Assembly: GCF_003116035.1 (NCBI RefSeq)
Contig: NZ_LGQW01000015.1
Coordinates: forward strand, 5,962,988 to 6,026,987
Length of the DNA stretch: 64,000 nucleotides
Direction of reading: 5' to 3'
Source: Azospirillum sp. TSH64
GTDB taxonomy: Bacteria; Pseudomonadota; Alphaproteobacteria; Azospirillales; Azospirillaceae
This document shows, one piece after another, positions 15,740 through 23,889 of this stretch. The stretch's first letter is position 1. Each line of letters begins with the position of its first letter. The notes beneath the pieces are model-generated. The model had not been told where the DNA came from and searched no databases. It saw only the letters and a program-made list of their open reading frames with translations. A program made the translations under genes and the position numbers.

Positions 15740-17026
15740 TCAGCCGCCGAAATGGTCGCGCAGCCACCCGCCGACCGCCCGGCCGGCGGCGTAGCGCCCC
15801 GGCTCCTCATCCGGGGTCAGTGCGCGGCCGTGGTGATCGCCGCGGATGCGCAGATGCGTTTTGCGTCCTGTGGCGAAGCCGTCGAACAGAGACGCGACCC
15901 TCGACGGGAAGGTCGAGACGTCGCCGGTGTACTCGACCAGCAGCAACGGCTGTTCGACGGCTGCCGCGGTCTTGTGCAGGGAGGCGTTCGACGACAGGCC
16001 CGACCAGGTCGACAGCCACGCCTCAGGGGAGCAGACGCGGGCGAAGCCGACCGCGCCGTAGTTGGAGGCGAAGGGGTCCCGCCCCCACAGGGAGCCATAG
16101 CCGCGGTCGGACGGATCGAGGCTGGGGTCGAAACAGTGCAGGTCGGCATCGGTCCGCCAAACGGTCATGAGTGGCGTGTGGGCGCCGCGCCGCCGGTCGT
16201 CGATGCTGCCGGTCTCCTTGGCGCGCTTGCGCGCCGCCAGCCGTTCCCCGATCAGGGCATGCGCCCGTTCGTCCAGGCGCGCGACCCGGGCCTGCTGCGC
16301 GGAGCGGTAGCGTTCAACGAAGTCCGGGGAGTAGCGGGACGGTCCCGGAGGCTCCGCGAAGCCGTTCGCCGGACTGAAGGGATCGAGGGCTGGATCCACC
16401 GACAGCGCGTCATCCTCGTCGGTCACCGACGGGTCGATGCATCCCATCAGCAGCATGCCCTGGCCGGGGTGTGGCGCAACCAGCACCAGCCCATCCGCCA
16501 CCGGCATCTCAAGCGACGCAAGATTGGTCGGCCGCCCGCCGGGCGTGCGGGCGATCCGCCGATCCGGCGTCAACTGCGACTGCTGCATGTAGAAGGCGTA
16601 GAGACTGCCGCCGCCGGAGTTGCCGAGCAGGACAATGCGGCGGAAGCCCTGAGCGCGCAGGAAGGACAGCCCTGCGGCGACATCGAACAGAGCCGTCTCG
16701 TGCTCAAGCCGGCTGTCGTTGCCGACGGAGCGCGGCGACTGGGACCAGGCGGCGAAGCCGGCTTCCACGATGTCCGGGACAAGGTAATGGCAGGCCATGA
16801 ATTCCCGCGGGTGCATGATGCACACGACCGTGTCGCTGCGCCCGCTGACATAGAGTGTGCCCCCCGTTGCCGCCCGGTCGGCCGTGCGCAGCGCCACGTT
16901 GCGCGTCAGCGTGCCGTCGGGAAGGTCGCGCGGGTTCCAATCGGTGTTGAGAAATCCCGCCGTCGCCGCCTGATCCGCCGACTGATGTGCGGCAGGCGCG
17001 GGTGTGCCCGAAACCGGCATGTCCAT
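15740..17026 (-). CDS. Alpha/beta hydrolase, probable aromatic-degradation hydrolase
   Basis: A 428-residue soluble hydrolase. The nucleophile elbow is GNSGGG (IVLLGNSGGGSLYAFY near 142-157), making Ser the likely nucleophile. A late Asp (TGDVSTFP) and His in GDHHGRAL near 396-403 could complete the triad. An inserted, probably lid, region lies between. It has no signal peptide. It is the first gene of the minus-strand operon, facing the TetR gene, and 35 bp before the VOC dioxygenase gene. That position suggests it hydrolyses the ring-cleavage product (C-C or ester bond). If the ring-cleavage product were maleylpyruvate, its hydrolysis would give maleate for the isomerase encoded at the other end. 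That reaction is an inference. Confidence 0.75.
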   Translation of the reverse strand: MDMPVSGTPAPAAHQSADQAATAGFLNTDWNPRDLPDGTLTRNVALRTADRAATGGTLYVSGRSDTVVCIMHPREFMACHYLVPDIVEAGFAAWSQSPRSVGNDSRLEHETALFDVAAGLSFLRAQGFRRIVLLGNSGGGSLYAFYMQQSQLTPDRRIARTPGGRPTNLASLEMPVADGLVLVAPHPGQGMLLMGCIDPSVTDEDDALSVDPALDPFSPANGFAEPPGPSRYSPDFVERYRSAQQARVARLDERAHALIGERLAARKRAKETGSIDDRRRGAHTPLMTVWRTDADLHCFDPSLDPSDRGYGSLWGRDPFASNYGAVGFARVCSPEAWLSTWSGLSSNASLHKTAAAVEQPLLLVEYTGDVSTFPSRVASLFDGFATGRKTHLRIRGDHHGRALTPDEEPGRYAAGRAVGGWLRDHFGG

Positions 17027-17137
17027 CGTCTCCCTTACGAAGGGCGGCGCGATCCGCCCGTATGTTGGTCTTGAGGCAGGCCGGCACGGCCATTCATCGA
17101 TGCTGCCCGCCCTGCATATTTGACATGGTGACGAATA

Positions 17138-17155
17138 ATTGACGGTACCGTCAAT
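17138..17155. promoter_or_regulatory. Perfect 18-bp palindrome, candidate TetR operator 1
   Basis: ATTGACGGTACCGTCAAT reads the same on both strands. It lies in the 319-bp gap between the hydrolase and TetR genes. The core TTGACG-N4-CGTCAA recurs at 17285-17302, so it is very likely the binding site of the divergent TetR regulator. No other gene or repeat is visible in this gap. Confidence 0.75.
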
Positions 17156-17284
17156 AGGTGGAAATTCCTGTCAAGGCGCGCTTTGTCGCACCTGCATTGT
17201 GGTCATTGCCGTTCAAGGCAACGTTTTCAAAGCCTTCGATGCCCTTTGGGATTGGGAAGCTCCCGTCAATCAACGCTTCAAAAA

Positions 17285-17302
17285 TTTGACGTTCGCGTCA
17301 AA
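17285..17302. promoter_or_regulatory. Second TTGACG-N4-CGTCAA dyad, candidate TetR operator 2
   Basis: TTTGACG-TTCG-CGTCAAA has the same 6-bp arms and 4-bp spacer as the palindrome at 17138. Its centre is 147 bp from the first, and it ends 43 bp before the TetR start codon. One site probably controls the catabolic operon and this one autoregulates the TetR gene. Confidence 0.72.
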
Positions 17303-17345
17303 ACCTCCCATCCTGCGGCATGGAGAAACCGGATAGGAGGACGGG

Positions 17346-18059
17346 GTGGGCAGAACATCGGCCAAAGCGGAAACCGGCCGGAAGGCGCTGCTGCGCCAGA
17401 GCGTGCTCGACGCGGCGGCAAAGCTGTTCGCAGAACGCGGCTTCGCCGGCACCAGCTTCCAGGATATCGCCGACGCGCTGAATGTCGGGCGCACGGCGCT
17501 CTACTATTATTTCAAAAGCAAGGAAGAGATCCTGGCTTCGCTGGTGGAGGAGGTCACCGTCGTCAGCGATCGGCAATCCGCCATGCTCTCGGCCCGGACC
17601 GACGACGATCCGGTCGAGGTCCTGCGCTCCATGGTGAGCGGCCATGTCGAGCTTCTCCTCTCGCACGCCCTTCATTTCCGGGTCGTGGATCGGACCGAGG
17701 TGGAACTGCCCCCCGACCTGCGCGCGGTGCACGAGCGCTCCAAACGGGCCGTGCTCGACCATTTCACGACGCAGATCGCGCGAGGGATCCAGCAGGGCGT
17801 GTTCCGTCCTGTCGACGCCCGCGTCGCCGCTTTCGCGCTGATCGGCATGTGCAGTTGGACGACCTGGTGGTTTCACGATGGCGGGCGCAAGACGGCCAGG
17901 GAGGTCGCTGGGATTCTGGCGGATCTGGCAGTGCATGGCCTTTTGCGGACGGACGATCAGCGCAAGGCGGCCAGCGATCCCGGCAATCTGTTTCGCCAGT
18001 TGCACGAGAGCCTTGATTGCCTGGAACTCCTCTACAAGCGGCAGGATGCGGGACCGTGA
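17346..18059 (+). CDS. TetR/AcrR-family transcriptional regulator
   Basis: Helix-turn-helix regulator of 237 residues, divergent from the aromatic operon. Residues 14-63 form the TetR DNA-binding domain: LLRQSVLDAAAKLFAERGFAG, then FQDIADALNVGRTALYYYF and KSKEEIL. The remaining helices form the ligand-binding and dimerisation part, with WTTWWFHDGG near 180-190, an aromatic patch seen in several catabolic TetR proteins. The start is a GTG at 17346 with AGGAGG five bases upstream. An aromatic acid or its CoA ester is the plausible inducer. Twenty-one bases after its stop, an IS6-family element begins. Confidence 0.9.
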   Translation: MGRTSAKAETGRKALLRQSVLDAAAKLFAERGFAGTSFQDIADALNVGRTALYYYFKSKEEILASLVEEVTVVSDRQSAMLSARTDDDPVEVLRSMVSGHVELLLSHALHFRVVDRTEVELPPDLRAVHERSKRAVLDHFTTQIARGIQQGVFRPVDARVAAFALIGMCSWTTWWFHDGGRKTAREVAGILADLAVHGLLRTDDQRKAASDPGNLFRQLHESLDCLELLYKRQDAGP

Positions 18060-18080
18060 AGGGGTTCCGTTGACTTTGGC

Positions 18081-18918
18081 GGCACCGTCAAGTTGTTGGC
18101 GCTGGTGATGAGGGCGGGCGCGGTTTGACCAGGAATGTGCGTTGGGCGGGACGATTACGCGGCCAGCGGCGCGCCACCTCAGCCCAGGCGGCGAACGCGT
18201 AAATTCGGGCGGCGCGGTACTCGGAGGCTGAGCGATGATCGCGGCGGAGATGGACGAGGTTGTTGATCGGGTCGTGGATGGACAGAAAGCGCTGCACATG
18301 CCGTGGTGATTTGAAGCGCTTCATCTGCCGCTCGCGTCGTCGGGTCGGCTGATGACTGTTCTCGGCACGATTGTTAAGGCCCTTGTGCTGGCGGTGCTCG
18401 CAGCGCAGCTTCAGGTCCCTCTTGGCGGCGGCGTAGGACTTCAGCTTGTCGGTCACTATGACACGGGGAGCGCGGCCCTGCTTCTTGAGCAGCTTGCGCA
18501 GCAGACGCTTGGCCGCCTTGGTGTCGCGCCGGCTCTGGACGAGCGCGTCGAGCACGAAGCCGTCCTGGTCGACGGCCCGCCACAGGTAATGCTTCTTGCC
18601 GGCGATGCTGATGACGACCTCATCCAAATGCCACTTGTCACCGCGGGCGAGGCGCCGTTGCCGGATGCGGCTGGCAATCGTTCGGCCGATTTTCAGGCCC
18701 CACTGGCGCACGGATTCATGGCTGACCGTGATCCCGCGCAAGGCCAGCAACTCCTCCACCATGCGCAGACTCAGCGGAAAGCGGAAGTGCAGGTACACCG
18801 CAAAGCTGATTACCTCGGCAGGGAAGCGGTAGCCAGCGTACATCGGATCGGGGCGCGTCGTCATCCCCGCCCTGTACCGTCACCCCAGCCACCTTGCCAA
18901 CTCGAACTTGACGGTGCC
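18081..18918. mobile_element. IS6-family insertion sequence, apparently intact
   Basis: An 838-bp element bounded by 14-bp perfect inverted repeats, GGCACCGTCAAGTT at 18081-18094 and its complement at 18905-18918. It holds one full-length transposase gene. The eight bases outside each end differ (ACTTTGGC and TGGCAAAC), so no target duplication is present, as often found when IS6-type elements mediate deletions or cointegrate resolution. It marks the boundary between the aromatic cluster and the glycan region. Confidence 0.85.
18088..18864 (-). CDS. IS6-family transposase
   Basis: DDE transposase of 258 residues. The N-terminus has YRFPAEVISFAVYLHFRFPLSLRMVEELLALRG with a helix-turn-helix (TVSHESVRQW) as usual for the IS6/IS26 group. 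The catalytic triad is present: Asp81 (KWHLDEVVI), Asp139 (VIVTDKLKSY) and Glu168 (NNRAENSHQPTRRRER). No frameshift is visible. The C-terminus runs 20 or so residues past the usual family end and reaches into the left inverted repeat. This is the only apparently functional mobile element in the window. Confidence 0.9.
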   Translation of the reverse strand: MTTRPDPMYAGYRFPAEVISFAVYLHFRFPLSLRMVEELLALRGITVSHESVRQWGLKIGRTIASRIRQRRLARGDKWHLDEVVISIAGKKHYLWRAVDQDGFVLDALVQSRRDTKAAKRLLRKLLKKQGRAPRVIVTDKLKSYAAAKRDLKLRCEHRQHKGLNNRAENSHQPTRRRERQMKRFKSPRHVQRFLSIHDPINNLVHLRRDHRSASEYRAARIYAFAAWAEVARRWPRNRPAQRTFLVKPRPPSSPAPTT

Positions 18919-18947
18919 TGGCAAACTTTGCAACGGAGCGCCTCATA

Positions 18948-21296
18948 TCACCGTTCCGCGTGCCGGCGCAGCAGAACAGTGACCCAGAATTCTGCGGATG
19001 CATCGGGCGCATAAAGCCACGTGTCCCGTCGCCCCGTACAGCGCTCCACCATGGCGTCGATGGCCGACCCACAGACCGGCAGCATGCACCACATGGCAAT
19101 GTCCAACTCCCACAGCCAATCCCTCTGTTCTCGGTAGGGGAGCCATGCCAGATGGGGTGCGATGCCTCCAATCGCGCTCCAGGCCCCGCCGCCATCCACG
19201 GCTGGATGGCAATGAAGCGGACCGCTGCCGGATAAGCCGGCGATATCGCCCAGCGCATGAAACTCGATAGGCAGGCTGCGCCGGTTGACGATGTCCACCA
19301 CCTCGGCAATCACCCCGCTCCCTTCCGCTTGGCCCGCATCGCCGATCAGGAGCACTCGCAGGGGGTCTCCGGCTCGATGAACGAAAGGCTGTACGCTCCT
19401 GTGTTCCAGGGGATAGCGCTGGGTAAGCGGCTCGCACTGGACCGGGGTTCCTGGGAAGCGGCCGCGCAGCAGGGTGGCCAGAGCCGGCGAGGGGGTCAAG
19501 ATACGCCGTGATCGATGGATTGCTTCGTCGACCGGAACCATCGAATGGTCGGCCACCACCATGTCGAAAGAAACGCGTAATTGCCCTGCGAGGATGGGCA
19601 CAAGGGCTTCAACGCCCCGCACGTCATGAGCCTGGATGACGGACACGCCGACGCGAAGCAGGGCCTGCTGCAAGCCGGCGAATGAGTCCGGAAGCGGAAA
19701 ACGCAGGCGCAAAACCCCTTTGTCAGCCGCCGGGAACAGCGATAGCGCTGGCGCATCCCCGCTTTCGATCACGGCCACCAGCTTGTTCGGGTCACGTCCG
19801 GCCGACTCGATCCACCGCATCAGGTACGAGAGGGCGATGGTGCTGTCCATGCGTGTGATCAGCAGGATGGCGGGTCGGTCCGCAGCCATCCGGTCCCGCC
19901 ATTTGTCGAGCAAGGAGAGTTGGTCGACTTCCCACGTAAAATCCCAGCCATGCGGAGGCAGAAGTGCGCGACGGGGAGGCGGGCTTCTTTCCGGTTCCTG
20001 TAACGGGTACTCAACCAATCCGGTTTTCACGGGGACGGAACCGACCATCTCGACAAGTCCGGCCAGCGATCCGTCGGCATCGCGCCGGAATGCGTGGCGG
20101 TCGATGGACAAAGCCGCAAGCTTCCGCTCCCGAGGACGAGCCACCCTGGCGTCGGTGCACAGAAGGGCCTTCAGAGCCTCGGCGATCTGATCCTCTTCAG
20201 GAACGGTTGTGGCGGTTATGACGATCCCGTTGCAGGCTAAGGACGCGATGGTTTCCAGAAATCCGGAGAGTGTCGGAGAGACCGGTGCCGCGACGGTGGA
20301 GTCGGACCACGGCGCGAGCATCCGTTCGACCAGCCCGCGCTCACCTGTGATGCCAAGGTCGATAACCAGAACCTGCTGCGGCCGGATCCGTCGGGCATCC
20401 AACCGAGCCAATTGCCGGGCAAGGTCCGAGGCCGGAGCGGCACAGATCAATGCGAGAGTGAAGGGGTGCCGTTGCAGCGCACCGTCGACCCGGTGCCGGA
20501 CATAGGGAAAGATGCCGGGATAATCGGGCAACGTTTCCATCGACTTCCAGAAATAGGCAGGCTCAGAACCGCCATAGGCGAACACTGTCTCCTGAGTCAG
20601 CCTGTCCAGCGCGTGGACGAAGCACATCCCCGCCTCGTCCAGCATCACATCGTCCCGCGACCCCTGCCCCGGATGCATCCGGTTGCTGACGCCGATTCCC
20701 TTGCAACGGACAAATGGAATGACACCGAGCAACTTGAACCACAGGAAATTATCCTGGGTCCGCGGCAAACCGGGATCGAAACTGTTATCCGACAGCACCG
20801 AACGGGGGATCAGCATGGCGCAGCCGTTGAAGGCGCCGTGGAAGAAGGCCTCGAAGGGGCGCGCCGTCATGTCGAGATGCGAGAGGTCGGGCAGAACATC
20901 GGGACGGGGCGTGCCGTTCTCCTCCATAAGGGTCCAGTCGCTTACCACCACGCAGGGCCGGCCGAAGCGGCGCCAGACGGCGATCTGCGATGCGATCCGG
21001 TCCGGCAGATAGATGTCGTCATGGCTGAGCCAGCTGAAAAAAGACCCCCGCATCAATGCGATGCCGAGGTTCAGCGCGGTCGACACGCCCCCGTTGGGTT
21101 TCTGGACGTAGCGTATCCGCGTCCCATACCCCATAGCGACGGCGCGCGTCGCCCCCTTATCGTCAGACCCATCGTCAACAACGATGATCTCGATGTTGCC
21201 GTAGGTCTGCGCCAACGCACTGTCGATCGCTTCGCCCAGGAAGCGGGCGCCGTTGTAGACGGGAATGATGATCGAGACGAGAGGTTCGGCGTTCAT
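18948..21296 (-). CDS. Modular glycosyltransferase: N-terminal GT2 plus C-terminal GT4-like region
   Basis: A 782-residue cytoplasmic protein. Residues 6-240 form a GT-A family 2 domain: VSIIIPVYNGARFLGEAIDSAL, then EIIVVDDGSDD (UDP-sugar-binding Asp pair) and FSWLSHDDIYLPDRI as the DXD-like metal site. Residues 280-440 are a linker that I do not recognise. From about 465 the rest (PAILLITRMDSTIALSYLMRWIE, AHDVRGVEALVPILAGQL, RILTPSPALATLLRGRFPG) resembles a divergent GT-B transferase that may lack the usual EX7E. It is 31 bp downstream of a large repeat protein and forms the tail of a four-gene minus-strand operon starting at 25605. Sugar and acceptor cannot be assigned. Confidence 0.8.
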   Translation of the reverse strand: MNAEPLVSIIIPVYNGARFLGEAIDSALAQTYGNIEIIVVDDGSDDKGATRAVAMGYGTRIRYVQKPNGGVSTALNLGIALMRGSFFSWLSHDDIYLPDRIASQIAVWRRFGRPCVVVSDWTLMEENGTPRPDVLPDLSHLDMTARPFEAFFHGAFNGCAMLIPRSVLSDNSFDPGLPRTQDNFLWFKLLGVIPFVRCKGIGVSNRMHPGQGSRDDVMLDEAGMCFVHALDRLTQETVFAYGGSEPAYFWKSMETLPDYPGIFPYVRHRVDGALQRHPFTLALICAAPASDLARQLARLDARRIRPQQVLVIDLGITGERGLVERMLAPWSDSTVAAPVSPTLSGFLETIASLACNGIVITATTVPEEDQIAEALKALLCTDARVARPRERKLAALSIDRHAFRRDADGSLAGLVEMVGSVPVKTGLVEYPLQEPERSPPPRRALLPPHGWDFTWEVDQLSLLDKWRDRMAADRPAILLITRMDSTIALSYLMRWIESAGRDPNKLVAVIESGDAPALSLFPAADKGVLRLRFPLPDSFAGLQQALLRVGVSVIQAHDVRGVEALVPILAGQLRVSFDMVVADHSMVPVDEAIHRSRRILTPSPALATLLRGRFPGTPVQCEPLTQRYPLEHRSVQPFVHRAGDPLRVLLIGDAGQAEGSGVIAEVVDIVNRRSLPIEFHALGDIAGLSGSGPLHCHPAVDGGGAWSAIGGIAPHLAWLPYREQRDWLWELDIAMWCMLPVCGSAIDAMVERCTGRRDTWLYAPDASAEFWVTVLLRRHAER

Positions 21297-21327
21297 CGTG
21301 GCAGGGTCCGGGAGCAGGGACGGGCCA

Positions 21328-23889
21328 TCAGGCGCCGTTTTCGTTGATGACGGGCGTCAGGCGGGCGGAGACGAGAGCGGCACCGGCTGGACCCGCGAGC
21401 AGGCCGGGATCGATGGCGGCGACGCGCGTACAATTCATGGCGCGCACGAGGTGGAATGCGTCGTCCAGTGTCATCGTCACCGAAACGGCATTTTCCTCCA
21501 TCCGGTCGCGAAACTCGATCCGGTCGGCGGCACGCATCACCATGAACAGTGCCGTCTCATGCAACGGGAGCGCCCGCGCCGCATCGCGTGCACGCGCCAC
21601 CGCATCACTGGCGTCCGGAGCAAGCAGCAGCACAGCTTGGGTGGCAGGCGGCTTGCGGCGCAGCAGAAGCAACGCCCAGTCCTCGACCATATCGATACCA
21701 ATAACGGGTGCATGGCTCCTGCCGGAGTTACGCAACGCCCACAGCCGCCGGATCAGCGCCGCGCGCTCGCTTGCCGGTGTTTCCCGAAGCACCGAGCGCA
21801 ACCCCGCCCCGTCGAGAGCCGGGTCGGGGACCAGCCCTTCGGCCAGACCGGATGTCACGAAATGGCGTAAGGCCTCGGCGCTGGGGTGGCGCAGACCGAG
21901 ATACCGTTGCGAATACCAAACGGTATCGAATTCGGGCGTCGGGCGAAGTCCGGCAGTGGCTCCGTCGACGATGAAATGCTCTAACGGCGAAACGTCCCGA
22001 AGCTGACCACCCATGGCGGTGTCGCGATACCAGTGAGCAGAGAACCAGGGACCAGGCGAGCGGTTCTCCTTCCAGCCATGGGACAAGTAGTGCCAGAAGG
22101 GATCCACTCCCGCCTGGACCACATCCGGATACTGGGCAAGGTACCAATCCCGATCCACCAGCGTCTTGGCAGTTTCAGCAACCTGTCTGATTCGCGCTTC
22201 GCGCAGGCGGCCAAATTCCTCCGCGCTGCGGCGGAGGTTCGGCAAGCGCTGAATCGTACGCCGTACCCATGGGTCGTTCATCAACGGCTCCGGAGCAGCG
22301 CCACTGTAACGGCCGATGTCCAGGAAATGCCGCAGGGCTCGATGGTCTGGCTTCGAAGCCAGATACCGGCTTGCGTACCAGACCAGATCGAAGTGAGGGT
22401 GAGGCTGTCGCCCCTCTCCGGCTCCGTTCTCGATGAAATGCAGAAGCGGGCAGCGGTCCCCACCTTCCAATTGGTTGGCCGCAGAGTACCAGGCTGTCAG
22501 GAACCATGGGTTAGGGTTAAGCCCCTCCTTCCATCCGAAGCTGAGATAATGTGCTGCCGGATCGATATCGGAGCGCAATCGGTCGGGATACTCCTGCGCG
22601 TACCAATCCTCATCGACGAGTGTCTTGGCCTCCCGCAGCAGGCCTCTCGGTGTCAAGCCATCTCCTGCCCGCTCGGCCGCGGACTGACATGGACCGACAG
22701 TCAGAACGCCTCTGCGCTGCAACGCGTACCAGAAGGCACCTTCGCCCCGCTGCAAATGCCCGAGAACGTCACGGGTGAGGGCGTCGCGGCGGAACAGTGT
22801 GCCAACGACGAGGGCGGTCGAGGCAGTCAGATGGTCCAGTGACGCAGGCGGGAAGCAGGCGACGCTGCGCAGCGCCAGTTGCTGGAGCAGTTGGCCGGCA
22901 AGGGTGGGAACCGCCGGGGGGGCGCCCGATTCGACCGCAACGACATATGGAGAGTCGCAGGAGGCCAAGCCGGCCATCAGATCGACCGTCGATGCCACTC
23001 CGCGGATCATCCGCGCGCCCGGCACCCCAAGTTCCGACGCAGCAATGTCAGACGGCCCGAGGATGGCGACGGTCAGTTCCCCCGGTTCGATCAGACGGCT
23101 CATCCGCCATGCGAGCAGCGCCGACAGATCCGGCGACGGCGACGGCTGGAAGCTGCGCTGAAGCTCGATCAGCGCTGCGCGCTCAGAGCGCGGGGCCTTG
23201 TCATCGGATTGTGCGAGCCATGCGGCGGCAATCCTTTCGCGGTCCTCCCGCCACAAACGCGGCTCCGCCGCGGGGGGGACGGAGGGAGGGACGGGGCGGT
23301 ATCCGGCTGCGGGCACATGGCGGACCGTCAGCCGCCGCGACAGCCGCGCCAGCATGTCAACCTCCGGCAGAAGGCAATCGGACCGGAATCCACCGGCCAA
23401 CTGGATTTCTGCGTGTGGAACCAAGAGACCTCCCGACTGCGCCCGGCCTCCCAGAATGCGTCCAAGGAGTGACTGCACGTCGGCATCGGAACCGCCGCTG
23501 TCGGCCGCATCGCCATCATCCGGCACCTGGGCGCATAGGCTCAGCGCCGGGGAAGCCTGCTGGGCCTGCGTCTCGAGAAGGTAAAACAGCGCCAGCGGGT
23601 CGAGACTGTCGCCCGCCCGCAGCCAGCCGACCCAGCGGCAGTCCGTCAGCGCCAACGCCCGCGCCATGGTCCGGCCCGCCGGCTCGCGATCCTCCGCCGC
23701 GACCCAGTGGACGCTGTCGCCGAAGCCGTCCGGCAGGCTGGCCGGTCTCGCCTTCTCGCCCGCCATGGCCAGCAGCAGAACGGACTCGATGTCCACCCTC
23801 CGCTGCAACAACAGGCTCTGGATGGTTGATGCCGCGGCGGCTGCATCGCCGTTGCCCAACACCATCATTGCGATGCCGTGCCGTTTCAT
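21328..23889 (-). CDS. Large protein with GT2-like N-terminus and repeated WYxxxYPD-type modules
   Basis: An 853-residue soluble protein. The N-terminal 400 residues read like a degenerate family 2 glycosyltransferase (MKRHGIAMMVLGNGDAAAAAS; WVGWLRAGDSLDPLALFYLL). The middle carries at least four copies of a 70-80-residue module starting near residues 423, 500, 576 and 650, for example DWYAQEYPDRLRSDIDPAAH and DWYLAQYPDVVQAGVDPFWH, each followed by HYLSxGWKE and PxPWFxxxWY. Related modules occur in the 1264-residue protein encoded at 31876-35670. Its stop overlaps nothing, but its start overlaps the upstream GT4 stop by 4 bp. Function of the module is unknown to me; glycan or protein interaction is plausible. 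Confidence 0.75.
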   Translation of the reverse strand: MKRHGIAMMVLGNGDAAAAASTIQSLLLQRRVDIESVLLLAMAGEKARPASLPDGFGDSVHWVAAEDREPAGRTMARALALTDCRWVGWLRAGDSLDPLALFYLLETQAQQASPALSLCAQVPDDGDAADSGGSDADVQSLLGRILGGRAQSGGLLVPHAEIQLAGGFRSDCLLPEVDMLARLSRRLTVRHVPAAGYRPVPPSVPPAAEPRLWREDRERIAAAWLAQSDDKAPRSERAALIELQRSFQPSPSPDLSALLAWRMSRLIEPGELTVAILGPSDIAASELGVPGARMIRGVASTVDLMAGLASCDSPYVVAVESGAPPAVPTLAGQLLQQLALRSVACFPPASLDHLTASTALVVGTLFRRDALTRDVLGHLQRGEGAFWYALQRRGVLTVGPCQSAAERAGDGLTPRGLLREAKTLVDEDWYAQEYPDRLRSDIDPAAHYLSFGWKEGLNPNPWFLTAWYSAANQLEGGDRCPLLHFIENGAGEGRQPHPHFDLVWYASRYLASKPDHRALRHFLDIGRYSGAAPEPLMNDPWVRRTIQRLPNLRRSAEEFGRLREARIRQVAETAKTLVDRDWYLAQYPDVVQAGVDPFWHYLSHGWKENRSPGPWFSAHWYRDTAMGGQLRDVSPLEHFIVDGATAGLRPTPEFDTVWYSQRYLGLRHPSAEALRHFVTSGLAEGLVPDPALDGAGLRSVLRETPASERAALIRRLWALRNSGRSHAPVIGIDMVEDWALLLLRRKPPATQAVLLLAPDASDAVARARDAARALPLHETALFMVMRAADRIEFRDRMEENAVSVTMTLDDAFHLVRAMNCTRVAAIDPGLLAGPAGAALVSARLTPVINENGA

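Noticed and set aside
18071..18096. Third TetR operator suggested by TTGAC and CGTCAA near 18071-18091.
   Set aside because: The spacing is wrong, and CGTCAA is part of the IS6 inverted repeat that recurs at the element's other end.
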